This document shows, in pieces, positions 27,301 through 35,199 of a stretch of DNA of 64,000 bases (positions within the stretch are counted from its first letter, which is position 1; the number at the start of each line of letters is the position of its first letter). The translations under genes were made by a program, and so were the position numbers. The DNA comes from Protula sp. h YS-2021 (lineage: Eukaryota; Annelida; Polychaeta; Sabellida; Serpulidae): positions 54,054,803 through 54,118,802 of the forward strand of contig OX457031.1 in assembly GCA_949752745.1 (NCBI GenBank). The letters are read 5' to 3'. A model generated the notes under the pieces. That model was not told where the DNA came from. It was given only the letters and a program-made list of their open reading frames with translations, and made no database searches.

Positions 27301-30300
27301 CAGTGCTTCAGAAATCTCAAGAGGGTGATGGGGAGAAACTGAAACAAAATATCAAGGCAGTTAACTGTAAAGACACAATGAAATTTGTTATTTTATTAGA
27401 TATTTTAAACTCAAAATCCTAGAAAAAATTCTCAAGGCCCCTTTGTCCAACTTTTCATGTAGGGCCGATTTTGGAAAGGCCGTTTTGGGAAAGGCCCTTA
27501 TGTCCAAGGCCCTTTTGTCCAAGGCCCTTCTGCCTGGATACCATCGTAGAGAGCACAGTTCTAAACCCGTGCACCTAGCCACTTTGATAGGTCGCCTACA
27601 GGGCTGGTATGATTTAAATCAACGTAAAGAAATCATAATTTTTAAAAATGTTTTTATTTTAAAAAATCGTATGCCAATAAGCCTTTGCGTGAAGTAAAGG
27701 CACTCAGCAATCGTTTGCAACCCCTTTTATTTAAACACAGCATTTCATGTTGTATGCTTATCAGTTCATGTGAGCTTCGTCGGTGGAGGAGGGGGGGGGG
27801 GGGATTAGCAGTTGGCAGCAGGTTACGAGACGGCCAGTACCAGTGGCCGTAGCTCCAACTACTACGGTGTTGGTCAAGCATGTCTCTACCCCGTGTGCTT
27901 GCAAATGAAATATTAGTGTTACGGCAAACGCTCGGGTTTCGGAGAATCCTTAACCAGTATCGCACTAAAGTTAGTTTCTGCGATAGCGAGCAGGTAAAGT
28001 TTTTGTAATATCACCGGACTCGAGAGGCAATTCAGCACATCGAAGTTCACATATGGATCGTTGCGAACAAGTCTTGGAGTTGAAAAGGCTGGAAAACTCC
28101 CGTTTTCCTACTGATCGTTCAATTGAAGAACATTTGAACTTGCGTAGTTATCTGAACAATTGAACTTGTAGACAATTATCTGTACAATTGACAGTTATCT
28201 GAACAACTGAATTTGTGAATAGTTATAGAGATATTGTGAAATGTAAATGTACTTAGAAATGTCTTACAAGAGAGCATTACGACGTCTGCAATAAATTGTT
28301 AAAATAACTGAGATTTTTTTTCTTTTTTTTTTCTTTCATTTTTCGAGTCTGATTTTGATTAAAAAAAAAAAAAAAAAAATGAATAAAAATTTTAAAAAAA
28401 TTAAATAAAAAAAATCATGATTTGAAAAAAAAGGATTTTTCCCAACCCTGTTCAAATATACACTAAATATCAGAGGAAACAGATTATCAGGGTGATAGTA
28501 AGAGCCGGCAATGGATAATTTCAATCATTTTTTTCAGCTGAGAAAAATATATTTTCTCTATGGGTTGGGATGCCGAATCCCCCATTATCACCAACAACAA
28601 TTACACAATTTCACAACACTCTTTGCTCATGTTTGGTGTTTCGTCTTGGACAAATAAGTCTGCGGGAGAGGGGGTGAGACATTAGATATTATATGTGTTA
28701 CCACGGGTGTCCAATAAAAACCGCGAAAAAGTAGGGGGCTAGGGGAGAGGGGATTTTAGGACCAGACACTGTCCGCGCAGGGTTCCAATTTCGTCAGGAC
28801 GGGTGGTAGAGAATGCCCAATGGAAATATGCATGATTCCAGTAGAAATTAAACATAAATAAACAAATAAGGAAAATGTGTTAAGTTGTTTTTTCTGTCAT
28901 GACAAATGTACAAGGGGTCAAAGCTTTGTTAGGATGAGAGAAAATTTATCCATCATTGCTACGGCTTTCTAACCCCAAACGAGCTGTATAAATATTTCAA
29001 AATGATTTTGATCTTTTTTCCATTCATTCCCATGCATTTTTAACCACGCCGACCCCCCACCCAATTTGAGTCCTATCATTTAGCGTAAAGCCGCTGGACG
29101 AAACTCTAAACTGGCTTGCTTTCATTCAGTTTCACTGCGTTTCACAAAACAAAGGTGTCCGGGGGGGATGGGGTCATCCAGAACTGCACACCGCGTTTGG
29201 TTAAAAAGGGTGTATTATCTCAAACTTTGCAAAAGGTAAAAAGAAATGGTAGAAAAAAACTTCTTTTTCAACAAAATTCAAGTAACATATTCAGAAGTTT
29301 TCTATTTAGGGGGTTGATTAATATGTAAAATAGTTATTAAAAGATCATATGATGACTTGACTGGGTTTTTGATTGGGTTTGCATGTCTGATGCAGAAACT
29401 GAACGTACATAATAACTAGATTGGCCACTGTTTTTGTTAAAACAAAAACGGATATGTCTCCCCCGCCCCCCAATAAGTCACGTGGAAAAAATTCCTGCTG
29501 AAAATACAACATTGGCGAGCCCAAAAAATTGAAAAAAAAAATCGCCAAAAATACATTTTTACAGAAAATGAATGAAGAAAAACTTCACAGTAAACATTAC
29601 CACTACATATGGGTTCTTCTTGCCATGTTTCAGCCTAATGTAACTGTTTCGGAGATATCGCAACAATATGGCTCAAAAAGTAAAAATTCAAAAATTACAA
29701 AAATCGCCAAAAATACATTTTCAATGGGAATGAAGAAAAAACTTCACAGTAAACATTTGTACTATAGGTGGGTTCTACTTGCCACGTTTCAGCCTAATCC
29801 AACAAACCGTTTCGGAGATATCGCAACAATATGGCCAAAAAAGTTAAAAATAAAAAATTTAAAAATTCGCCAAAAATACATTTTCAGCGGAAATGAAGAC
29901 AAACTTCGCAGTAAACATTTGCACTATATGTGTGTTGTTCTTGCCAAGTTTCAGCCTAATCCAACAAACCGTTTCGGAGATATCGCAACAATATGGCCAA
30001 AAAAAGTTCAAATTCAAAAATTAAAAAATTCGCCAAAAATACATTTTTAGCGGAAATGAAAAAAAAACTTCGCAGTATACATTTGCACTATATGTGTGTT
30101 GTTCTTGCCACGTTTCAGCCTAATCCAACAAACTGTTTTGGAGATATAGCCTGCCAAAGTGAAAAAAATGCGCGAAAACCCCCCCCTATGTTCAAAAATT
30201 TGCCAAAAATAGAATTTTTGAGGAAACGAAAAAAAATAACACGGGCATCATGTAGACATGTACCCCCATACGTATGTATGTTTTGAGAAAAATCGACTCA

Positions 30301-32138
30301 TTAATTTCATAAGAACTCACTGCGGACAGACGGGCGGACAGACAGACGGACACACCAAATGCTATATATGTCTCCCTTAGGGGGAGACATATAATAACGT
30401 GTTTTTCAGTTTCGGCTTAATTCACACAAAAGTTAGAAACCGACTGCGTAATGACAAAGCAGCAAAACTTGCGTTCTATTACAGAATGCTGCGCGGAAAA
30501 GAAGAAACAGACTATTGACATTTAACCTAACTGTCATGCCATTTTGTGCATGGTGATGTGTGTATATGTGATTTAATTATGTACTCACTAACTAAGCGAT
30601 AGTTCTTGACAGTATTTGCCAGTTTTTGACGGTTTAAACCAGTTTTTGAGGTTAATGAAGTGTCATATCAATAATAGATTTTGACAGTCAAAAACACAGC
30701 TCTGTGACAGAGAAAATAAACCTTTTAAACATTTTCTTTATTTTTCCTTGCTCACTGTAATCCTGCGAATCTCCTCCACTGAGCATGCGCCCTCGAAACA
30801 ATGAAAGGGCTTTTTAGCGGATTCGCACTCAGACTTTGCCGAAAAGTTTTTGTTTCGACTGAACTCATTTGGGACAAGGATATAAAGAAATGATAGAAAA
30901 AAAACTGGCAAAAAGCAACAAAATTCCATTCTGTCAGAAACATACAAACATTTGGGCAATTAATGCATTTTTATGCTTTTTCCTTATCATTGCTTTATAA
31001 TTTATGCTATAAAATTTGTAGTCGAATCAACACCACCGGAAAGATCCAAAAGTACGAATTGGTTTACTGGTTTATACATGGTCCCAAAGAACTCTTTTCA
31101 TCTTCCTAAGGCAGAAATGGTCACAGTTTCCGTAATACAAATGGCCACTGATCTCAACTTCTGAGGCTCTAGATCTTTCGGCGTTCCAGGACACCGAAGT
31201 TGTTTTGCAACTGTATATTCACTGTTGCTGTGGGCGACAATGCGGGATTCTCAAATTCAATTTAAAAAAGTTTTATTTCTATCTTGTATCAATAACATAT
31301 AATAATGAATAACAGGGTTGAACAAGAACCTGGAACCTGGAAAATTTTAGGAATCGATTTCCAGGTGTTTTCCGGGTTTGTTCAGAAAATTTTCAATTTC
31401 CATGTGTTTTCCTGGTTCGCGTTTTCATTTCCAGGTTTTTTTCCAGGGGCGTGGGAGCCCTGAAAAATATGAAAAGCAAACAGTGAAAACTGATAGCAAA
31501 CATAAAAGGGGGCCACGGAAGTATAAATGTCTATATCATGACCTCAAAAAAAAAAAAAAAAAAAAAAAAAAACATATACTTTTCGCAGTACAAAATTGTT
31601 ATTTGGCCATGAAAATTTTCTTGCTGTTATAAGAAGACCGCAGCAGACTAATAAAAAAAGTCCGCCATAATTTATAATTTGGTCATTTATGTGATTCACT
31701 CTTTCTAAATTAACGCCACTGGCTCCAGTCAGTCCTTAAGATTGGCAAAATTATAACATCAATGAAATGTTTATTATATGAACTACGAGTATGACTCTTG
31801 CTGTCGTAGGAAGACCGCAAGAGTCGTTTAGGACTACGAGTAGCTTAGCTCCAAGAAGCTATCCCCTAGTGAGGTTCGGCGGATAAAGAAATACACCAAG
31901 TATAAATAATGAACAGCTGACTTTGAGCGACTTTGAGTTATAATGAGTAGCTTTCAGTAACGCGTACCCAGACTGCTGCTGATGTGAAATCACCATATTT
32001 TGGAAAATTCTGTGATCTAAGTTTTACGTTATAAACACTGTATGAAATACTCGTTTCACTTCCGTATTGCGAACTGAACTCTAAAACATCACTACACCAC
32101 TGATGACCAGAATCAACATTATTCGTAGAGTCACTCAT
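3254..32138 (-). CDS. FBXL4: F-box and leucine-rich repeat protein 4 (FBXL4) orthologue, 16 coding exons
   Basis: The coding sequence is join(31968-32138, 25623-25710, 25298-25430, 24902-24997, 24413-24649, 23892-24057, 23535-23605, 21327-21396, 20870-20979, 20465-20580, 19848-19977, 19439-19528, 19033-19140, 17826-17912, 3545-3649, 3254-3386), read on the minus strand. The exon lengths sum to 1911 bases, 636 codons plus TGA, and every junction keeps phase. Known animal FBXL4 is about 620 residues, is tied to mitochondria, and is the substrate receptor of an SCF ubiquitin ligase that limits mitophagy. The order here matches the family: N-terminal SSQYGSE and YGPWW blocks, a KIYETYNPG block, an F-box (DEVIQHIISYL), HCYDP, then LRRs such as LDLWR, LDLGW and LDLSFC. 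The 5' end is uncertain: the family's hydrophobic N-terminus may sit on an undetected upstream exon. Intron positions and identity are clear. Confidence 0.92.
3545..3649 (-). CDS. FBXL4: FBXL4 coding exon 15 (LRR)
   Basis: The exon encodes SVGDSDVIAFAEHLPDLEQL then DLLGTNVITDQAVK, an LRR. The acceptor is ATGTCACAG and the donor AG/GTACTT. It lies just beyond the far side of the 31-bp satellite intron. Confidence 0.9.
3650..4195. other. Part of FBXL4 intron 14, no gene seen
   Basis: AT-rich intron sequence lies between exon 15 and the 31-bp array. No splice-supported exon, RNA gene or known repeat was recognised. Confidence 0.5.
4196..17770. repeat. Giant 31-bp minisatellite, about 13.5 kb, inside an FBXL4 intron
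   Basis: The consensus reads GGTACGGGAACCCACGTTAA then TGGTACTGGAA. The period is 31 bp, with 29-bp variants lacking GG before TACTGG, giving roughly 430-440 units. Common variants change the AAGG/TAGG, TACGGG/TAAGGG and CACGTT/CACGAT positions. The right edge decays into degenerate units near 17710-17770. Many short open frames on both strands are by-products of the repeat. Confidence 0.97.
17826..17912 (-). CDS. FBXL4: FBXL4 coding exon 14 (LRR)
   Basis: The exon completes the Cys of LDLGWC, then encodes GGIRPIRTLFQDMAKKCK and LKKIFLTAH. The acceptor is TAATTCCAG and the donor AG/GTAAGA. The following intron of about 14.2 kb is filled by the 31-bp minisatellite. Confidence 0.88.
18028..18378. 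repeat. 32-bp tandem repeat in FBXL4 intron 13
   Basis: About 11 units based on AAGACATGTCCTGTACAAGG plus CTTCGTAGTGCT. Some units are shortened, joining GGCCATGTGTT directly to the next AAGACATG. No coding potential. Confidence 0.85.
18628..18978. repeat. Short-period satellite (GATACACCGATAGACGCC) in FBXL4 intron 13
   Basis: Alternating 8- to 10-bp modules (GATACACC, GATAGACGCC, GATATGCC) recur in varying order over about 350 bp. They produce overlapping artificial open frames on both strands. Confidence 0.85.
19033..19140 (-). CDS. FBXL4: FBXL4 coding exon 13 (LRR)
   Basis: The exon encodes QLKVLDLWRSSSVSPAGIQA and CPLLTQLDLGW, LRR units with the family's LDLWR and LDLGWC signatures. The acceptor is TTGTTGCAG and the donor TG/GTACGT. 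Confidence 0.92.
19439..19528 (-). CDS. FBXL4: FBXL4 coding exon 12 (LRR)
   Basis: The exon encodes NNPGLEDLNIGSCELSGCDD then VTRALGEYC, an LRR unit. The acceptor is TTTAAAG, weak but fixed by phase. The donor is AA/GTGAGT. Confidence 0.86.
19848..19977 (-). CDS. FBXL4: FBXL4 coding exon 11 (LRR)
   Basis: The exon encodes LDIQSCLGVHGGGFQKLSG then LNLYRTNV, LRR units. The acceptor is CCTTTGCAG and the donor AG/GTAAGC. Confidence 0.9.
20465..20580 (-). CDS. FBXL4: FBXL4 coding exon 10 (LRR), GC donor
   Basis: The exon encodes LRRLSLASCTFLTDSCIEAI and VPQLQ, one LRR unit. The acceptor is GCTTCCAG. The only donor that keeps the LRR frame is the non-canonical G/GCAAGT, making a GC-AG intron; the join gives PQLQELDIQSC. 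Confidence 0.87.
20870..20979 (-). CDS. FBXL4: FBXL4 coding exon 9 (LRR)
   Basis: The exon encodes VTDEVLENLAGRC, HSLNLSWCG and ISPAGFS, a leucine-rich repeat. The acceptor is TTTTCACAG and the donor AG/GTACAT. Confidence 0.9.
21327..21396 (-). CDS. FBXL4: FBXL4 coding exon 8
   Basis: The exon encodes LFHKHCYDPMQYSELNLQPY then WPQ, matching the end of the F-box and the signature HCYDP and LNLQPYW block of FBXL4. The acceptor is AATTCGCAG and the donor GTAAGC. Confidence 0.92.
21640..22995. repeat. 49-bp minisatellite, about 27 units, in FBXL4 intron 7
   Basis: The unit contains ACGTGTAAGCCAGGATATCG, AACAGATTATGTTCTCACTG and AATTCTACC. A six-unit block (294 bp) recurs: the diagnostic GACATCGAATA variant appears near 22099, 22391 and 22686. 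CACGTG is present in most units. Confidence 0.95.
23535..23605 (-). CDS. FBXL4: FBXL4 coding exon 7 (F-box core)
   Basis: The exon encodes DEVIQHIISYLDLHTLASLS then SAC, the helical core of the F-box that binds SKP1 in this family. The acceptor is TCGTTGTAG and the donor GTGAGT. The phase matches the exons on both sides. Confidence 0.9.
23892..24057 (-). CDS. FBXL4: FBXL4 coding exon 6, with tandem acceptor
   Basis: The exon encodes a Ser/Pro linker, then TSLERITKGIAELHVQ, ending FDLLP, the first residues of the F-box. The donor is GTGAGT. The acceptor reads CTGTAGTAG, so splicing may start at 24057 or 24054; both keep frame and differ by one residue. Confidence 0.83.
24413..24649 (-). CDS. 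FBXL4: FBXL4 coding exon 5
   Basis: The exon starts LIRLEINQSHCWYYTEIDAV, the conserved end of the N-terminal domain. It then enters an acidic, Ser-rich, poorly conserved linker ending in Cys-rich CVECGATEC. The acceptor is AATTTCAG and the donor AG/GTGCAC. At 237 bases it is the longest exon. Confidence 0.85.
24902..24997 (-). CDS. FBXL4: FBXL4 coding exon 4
   Basis: The exon encodes WFVLWSGEP through CPFPT, followed by a split Asn codon. It corresponds to the LWS and FPTN region of the family. The acceptor is TTTGCAG and the donor GTAAGT. Confidence 0.88.
25298..25430 (-). CDS. FBXL4: FBXL4 coding exon 3
   Basis: The exon encodes LLYDCAVWPRGVKIYETYNP then CVVRILACD, a strongly conserved FBXL4 block. 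The acceptor is TTTTCTAAG and the donor GTTAGC. Two bases complete the incoming codon and two carry over. Confidence 0.88.
25623..25710 (-). CDS. FBXL4: FBXL4 coding exon 2
   Basis: The exon encodes RTYGPWWTK through NFRGQDYV, conserved in FBXL4. The acceptor is TTTTTAG at 25711-25712 and the donor is GTGTGT. It is entered in phase 0 and left with one base over, which the next exon completes to Asp. Confidence 0.85.
26777..27540. mobile_element. 764-bp MITE with long inverted ends and 11-bp target duplication
   Basis: The flanks carry the identical 11-mer CCATCGTAGAG (26766-26776 and 27541-27551). The ends are inverted repeats of about 85 bp built from GGGCCTTTGGAC-like modules (left 26777-26865; right about 27450-27540). 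The interior has no transposase. An 11-bp duplication with long ends is most like the Mutator-like superfamily, an inference. It lies in FBXL4 intron 1. Confidence 0.85.
27552..29440. other. FBXL4 intron 1 sequence, no gene seen
   Basis: AT-rich sequence with a poly-G run near 27789-27803 and a long A/T low-complexity tract at 28310-28435. No exon, RNA gene or identifiable transposon was recognised. Confidence 0.5.
29452..30396. mobile_element. Element with ATATGTCTCCC ends and internal ~163-bp tandem repeats
   Basis: The left end carries ATATGTCTCCCCC and the right end its inverse (GGGGGAGACATAT). Inside, a unit of about 160-170 bp recurs at about 29543, 29703, 29869, 30031 and 30201; each copy holds CGCCAAAAATACATTTT, GTTTCAGCCTAAT and TTTCGGAGATATCGCAACA. 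Near the right end come GGACAGACAGACGGACACAC and a perfect ATATGTCTCCC hairpin. No transposase; the open frames are repeat artefacts. Confidence 0.6.
30400..31960. other. FBXL4 intron 1 sequence, no gene seen
   Basis: No exon with family support was found. There is a poly-A tract at 31548-31571 and short TTCCAGG-rich repeats at 31355-31450. Confidence 0.45.
31968..32138 (-). CDS. FBXL4: FBXL4 coding exon 1 (first recognised)
   Basis: This exon encodes 57 residues, including FSSQYGSETSISYS and KYGDFTSAAVW, the start of the conserved FBXL4 N-terminal domain. The donor is TGG/GTACGC, phase 0. I chose the ATG at 32136-32138 (MSDST). An alternative is that this is an internal exon using the acceptor before 32099 (TCATCAG), which would remove 13 residues and imply an upstream first exon. 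Confidence 0.75.
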
Positions 32139-32655
32139 TTTTTTTTTTTTGGTTTTTGTTCGGGCGTGTTCTTTTTGGTGATGGCGATCGATCGCAATCA
32201 CGATCTGGTGTTTTCTTTGCTTGATTTTTGTCATGATCAGGTCAAAACATGTGCTTACCATGTGCGTCCGGTTTCAATGTTTTGATTGTGCCTGATCGTG
32301 GATTTGAGTGTGATCAGTTGAATGGCCTTGACACACAACATGTAAACAAACATGGCGGAACCCTACAGCGAAGAAAAAATTAACAAAATCTTTCACTTAC
32401 GCCACAATCTGCATATTGATCACAAGAGCGCGCTTTTTTGTACTTACTTCTCTTCATATTTTCTAGTTTCGCACAAAGCATCTAAGACATTTACTGTCAG
32501 GGCATTCGTCGCCATTTTCTGATTGTGATCACTATCTTACCACGTTCTTTTCGACTGATTGTTCTCCAAAATATAACCTCTATTTGACCTGACATACATC
32601 GACTGCGCATGACTGAACTTTGTTTGTTGTGATTGTGCGATCACCCAAAAAGAAC
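32139..32655. other. Region upstream of the first recognised FBXL4 exon
   Basis: This probably contains the FBXL4 promoter or a 5' exon. A minus-strand CATG/GTAAGC at about 32255 could be a 5' exon donor. No TATA box or CpG-rich stretch is obvious. Confidence 0.3.
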
Positions 32656-32659
32656 ATAC

Positions 32660-33534
32660 TGTGAGAACCCTAGAGTTGTCGCCCTCTTTCTTTTATAAAT
32701 ATTTTGGTTAGAATTTTTTATAGATTTTTTAGAATACGGGCCTGGCAAGGTTTCTGGACGTGACCATCGAAAAATACGGCCCCATTGGCTTGGCAGCATA
32801 AAAAATAGGCCCCAAAACTCTCCCGGCTGCCAACGACCCGAGACCCATTCCCTTTTTAGGCCATGTTTTTCGGAAAGAGCTCCGCCACTCTCTTCGTATT
32901 CTGAATATTTTCTTATGATTTCTTTATAACTGATTAGCAATGTTGTCATGTCCAGATTCCTCCGCGGGTCAATTCGATTTCTCATTGGCTGTATGGGGAG
33001 TCCCTCTCTGGATAGCCGGGGAATAAAAACTCCCCAGCGAGGCTGGAGAGGGCAGACAGGCAAATAGAGACTGACAGAGATAGAGCAAGAAAAAGAGAGA
33101 GAGCTTTTACCCTACAGCCATTGAGAAAACCGAGAATAAAGCTAGCAAGGTAGAAATCTGGGAAAGAAAATCTGTTAAGAAATAGTGGAATAAATTTAAA
33201 GATCACCGATAAAAGTTATGTCTTTTTATTGAAGTTCAGTTTTGGATTAAAGAAGCTGTTTTTAAAAGAAACAGCCCCGAAGAGTCGCACTTTTTAACTT
33301 GGCAAAAAGTGCACCTTTTCTAACTCTTCTTTTCATCATTTAAGGCTGGAAGAGTCGCGCTTTTCACTAGCTGAAAAGTGCATCTTTGCCACTCTTCGGA
33401 TAGTAAGAGAACGAGGGTCGTGTTGCTAATTGGGGTGGCAACACACAGTAAAACAACCCTTTATCGACCTCCCCAAGCGACACCGTCGTCGTACTGTCGG
33501 TTCTCTAATTGGCAGTATTACGAGGGTGGCGACA
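32660..33534 (+). repeat. 5' LTR (875 bp)
   Basis: Direct copy of 37255-38118, nearly identical, with an extra 11 bp near 32910. It has TGTG...GACA ends. A GGGGAATAAAAACTCCCC hairpin near 33018-33035 could be a TATA or poly(A) region. Several strong stem-loops follow at 33255-33397. Confidence 0.92.
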
Positions 33535-33570
33535 CTTGCGCGGGAATATCCCATTGGATTTCAAATCCAT
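33535..33570 (+). promoter_or_regulatory. Primer-binding site, complementary to an internal part of tRNA-Ser
   Basis: The sequence starting directly after the LTR is the reverse complement of a tRNA-Ser(UGA)-like anticodon arm and variable arm: its complement reads GGATTTGAAATCCAATGGG, then CCCGCGCAAG. It is not a match to a tRNA 3' end starting TGG. An internal tRNA primer is known for copia-like elements. Confidence 0.6.
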
Positions 33571-34095
33571 CCCCTCTAGAAAGAGGCTGAGTCAGGCGGC
33601 GTTGTTCGAGGTCGACAAAGCACAGGTGTGGGGCCACACACACACAAAGCGCCGGATAACGCACGCCGATGGCTCAGTCGAGGTGGTGGAGGAGATGAAG
33701 TTCGTCAACCCGGCCAAAAGAGAGGATTTCCCTTGCTGTAGTAGGGAAAACCAAATTTAAATGTTTGCCAAATTTACCCCGCTTTCACCAATTTAACCCC
33801 TGCACCAAATTTTACTCTCGCCAAATCCGTTAAGAAGAGGACGTCAAGATAACAACATGCCCCGGTCCTTATACGCAAGGCAAAAGCGTATATAGTTGAC
33901 GGGCGAAGATCTAAACACGATTACCCTGTTTGAAACTTAGGTTTTAAACAGGAAGACGTGGCTTTAACGTGCCTCGTAACCGTGATCTGGTTGAGAAAGA
34001 AGGAGAGGCTGAGAAAACTGTTTGGGACATTTAAAAAGAAAAAAAAACGTGTGATTAATACATGGTGTTTCGGAAAAAAAATTATATGTATGTAT

Positions 34096-34483
34096 CCCAG
34101 TAAGCACAGAAAATTTTCCCATGTGGGATACGTATGGGTTTTAATTGGGATTTTCATGGGAAGGTGGGAAAGGGGAAAACCCATATTAATCCCGTGGAGA
34201 AAGGAGCCATTTCTGAGTGGGAAATGCCTGCGTTTTCCCACCCTGGGAAACCCCCTGTAAAATACACATGAAATATGTATGGGAATGCCCATGTAAATCC
34301 CACCCGGGTAAACCCAGGTGGATCCCAACCGGGAAATGCATGGATTATGCGTGGGAATTCCGACCATGTATTTTACCTCGATTTTTGTCTCATTCCCATG
34401 CAAATCCCTGCATGGGACTCACGTGGGAAGGCCAAAAATAACCCTGGGTTTTACATGGGTTTTACTTGGGTGTGCTTACCGGG
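34096..34483. repeat. Palindrome-rich repeat with CCCRGTAAGCACA inverted ends, nested in the LTR element
   Basis: The ends CCCAGTAAGCACA and TGTGCTTACCGGG are inverted. The interior is a chain of CCCATGTGGG, ATGGGAATGCCCATG and similar semi-palindromes. No coding potential is credible. A related repeat lies at 42703-44196. Confidence 0.5.
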
Positions 34484-34779
34484 ATGTAAATGTATTTTTT
34501 GTAATGTGTTAAAAAAAAAATTGTATAATGTGCAAAATGTTCATAATGTCTCCCCCCCCCCGAGGTGTTTTTAAGGGAAGGAGAGTGTAGAAAAAAATGC
34601 ATAATGCATGTTTAAGTAACTGGTTGTGAAGGTTGGTTGGTTGTTTGGCTGGTTGGTTGGTTGTCTGTCCGGTTTGTTGCCGCTTTAGCGCATACGGAAG
34701 TGGCTTGGTGACAGTGAAAAGCCCCTGGACTTCGATTTTCGGCTACGAAAAAAAAAAAACAAAAAAAAACACTAGTTTC

Positions 34780-35175
34780 GACTCCAGGTGCAACAAAGCC
34801 TAACGCTTGATAAGGGTTTACAAGCAAAGAATGCGTCTGATCGCGTCGAAACATTGAAAAAAAGAAGTTTTAGATACTTTGTGGATTTGATGGGCTTTTG
34901 CTAACACGTCGTCATTTTAAACATTATAGGATACGCATTCTCGCCTCGGTTCTCGAAAAAAAAAAGACCGAACTATGTTTGTATGTAGGGATAAGGTAGG
35001 AAGCTACCGCCAATGATTCGAAAAAAAAGCCTAACGCTTGATAAGGATTTACAAGCACAGAATGCGTCTGATCGCATCGATAAAAAAGAAGAGTTTAACC
35101 TCTAAGTCTAAGAAAGCCTGATGCTTGATTTTGATGGCTTTGCGGCTAAAGAATGCGTTTGATCCATTCCAAGCA
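34780..35175. repeat. Three diverged ~60-bp direct repeats
   Basis: AAAGCCTAACGCTTGATAAGG followed by TTTACAAGCA and GAATGCGTCTGATCG occurs near 34795 and 35030. A more diverged copy (CCTGATGCTTGATTTTG) lies near 35115. Confidence 0.6.
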
Positions 35176-35199
35176 ATGGATAAATAAGACTGGGCCGAC

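Noticed and set aside
29529..30286. Frames of 173 and 97 codons with FQPNPTNRFGDIATIW repeats
   Set aside because: They are direct translations of the ~163-bp tandem units in a transposon-like element; frame openness follows from the repeat.
33509..33760. Possible gag fragment after the left LTR
   Set aside because: The frame starts inside the LTR, crosses the primer-binding site and shows no capsid or zinc-knuckle motif.
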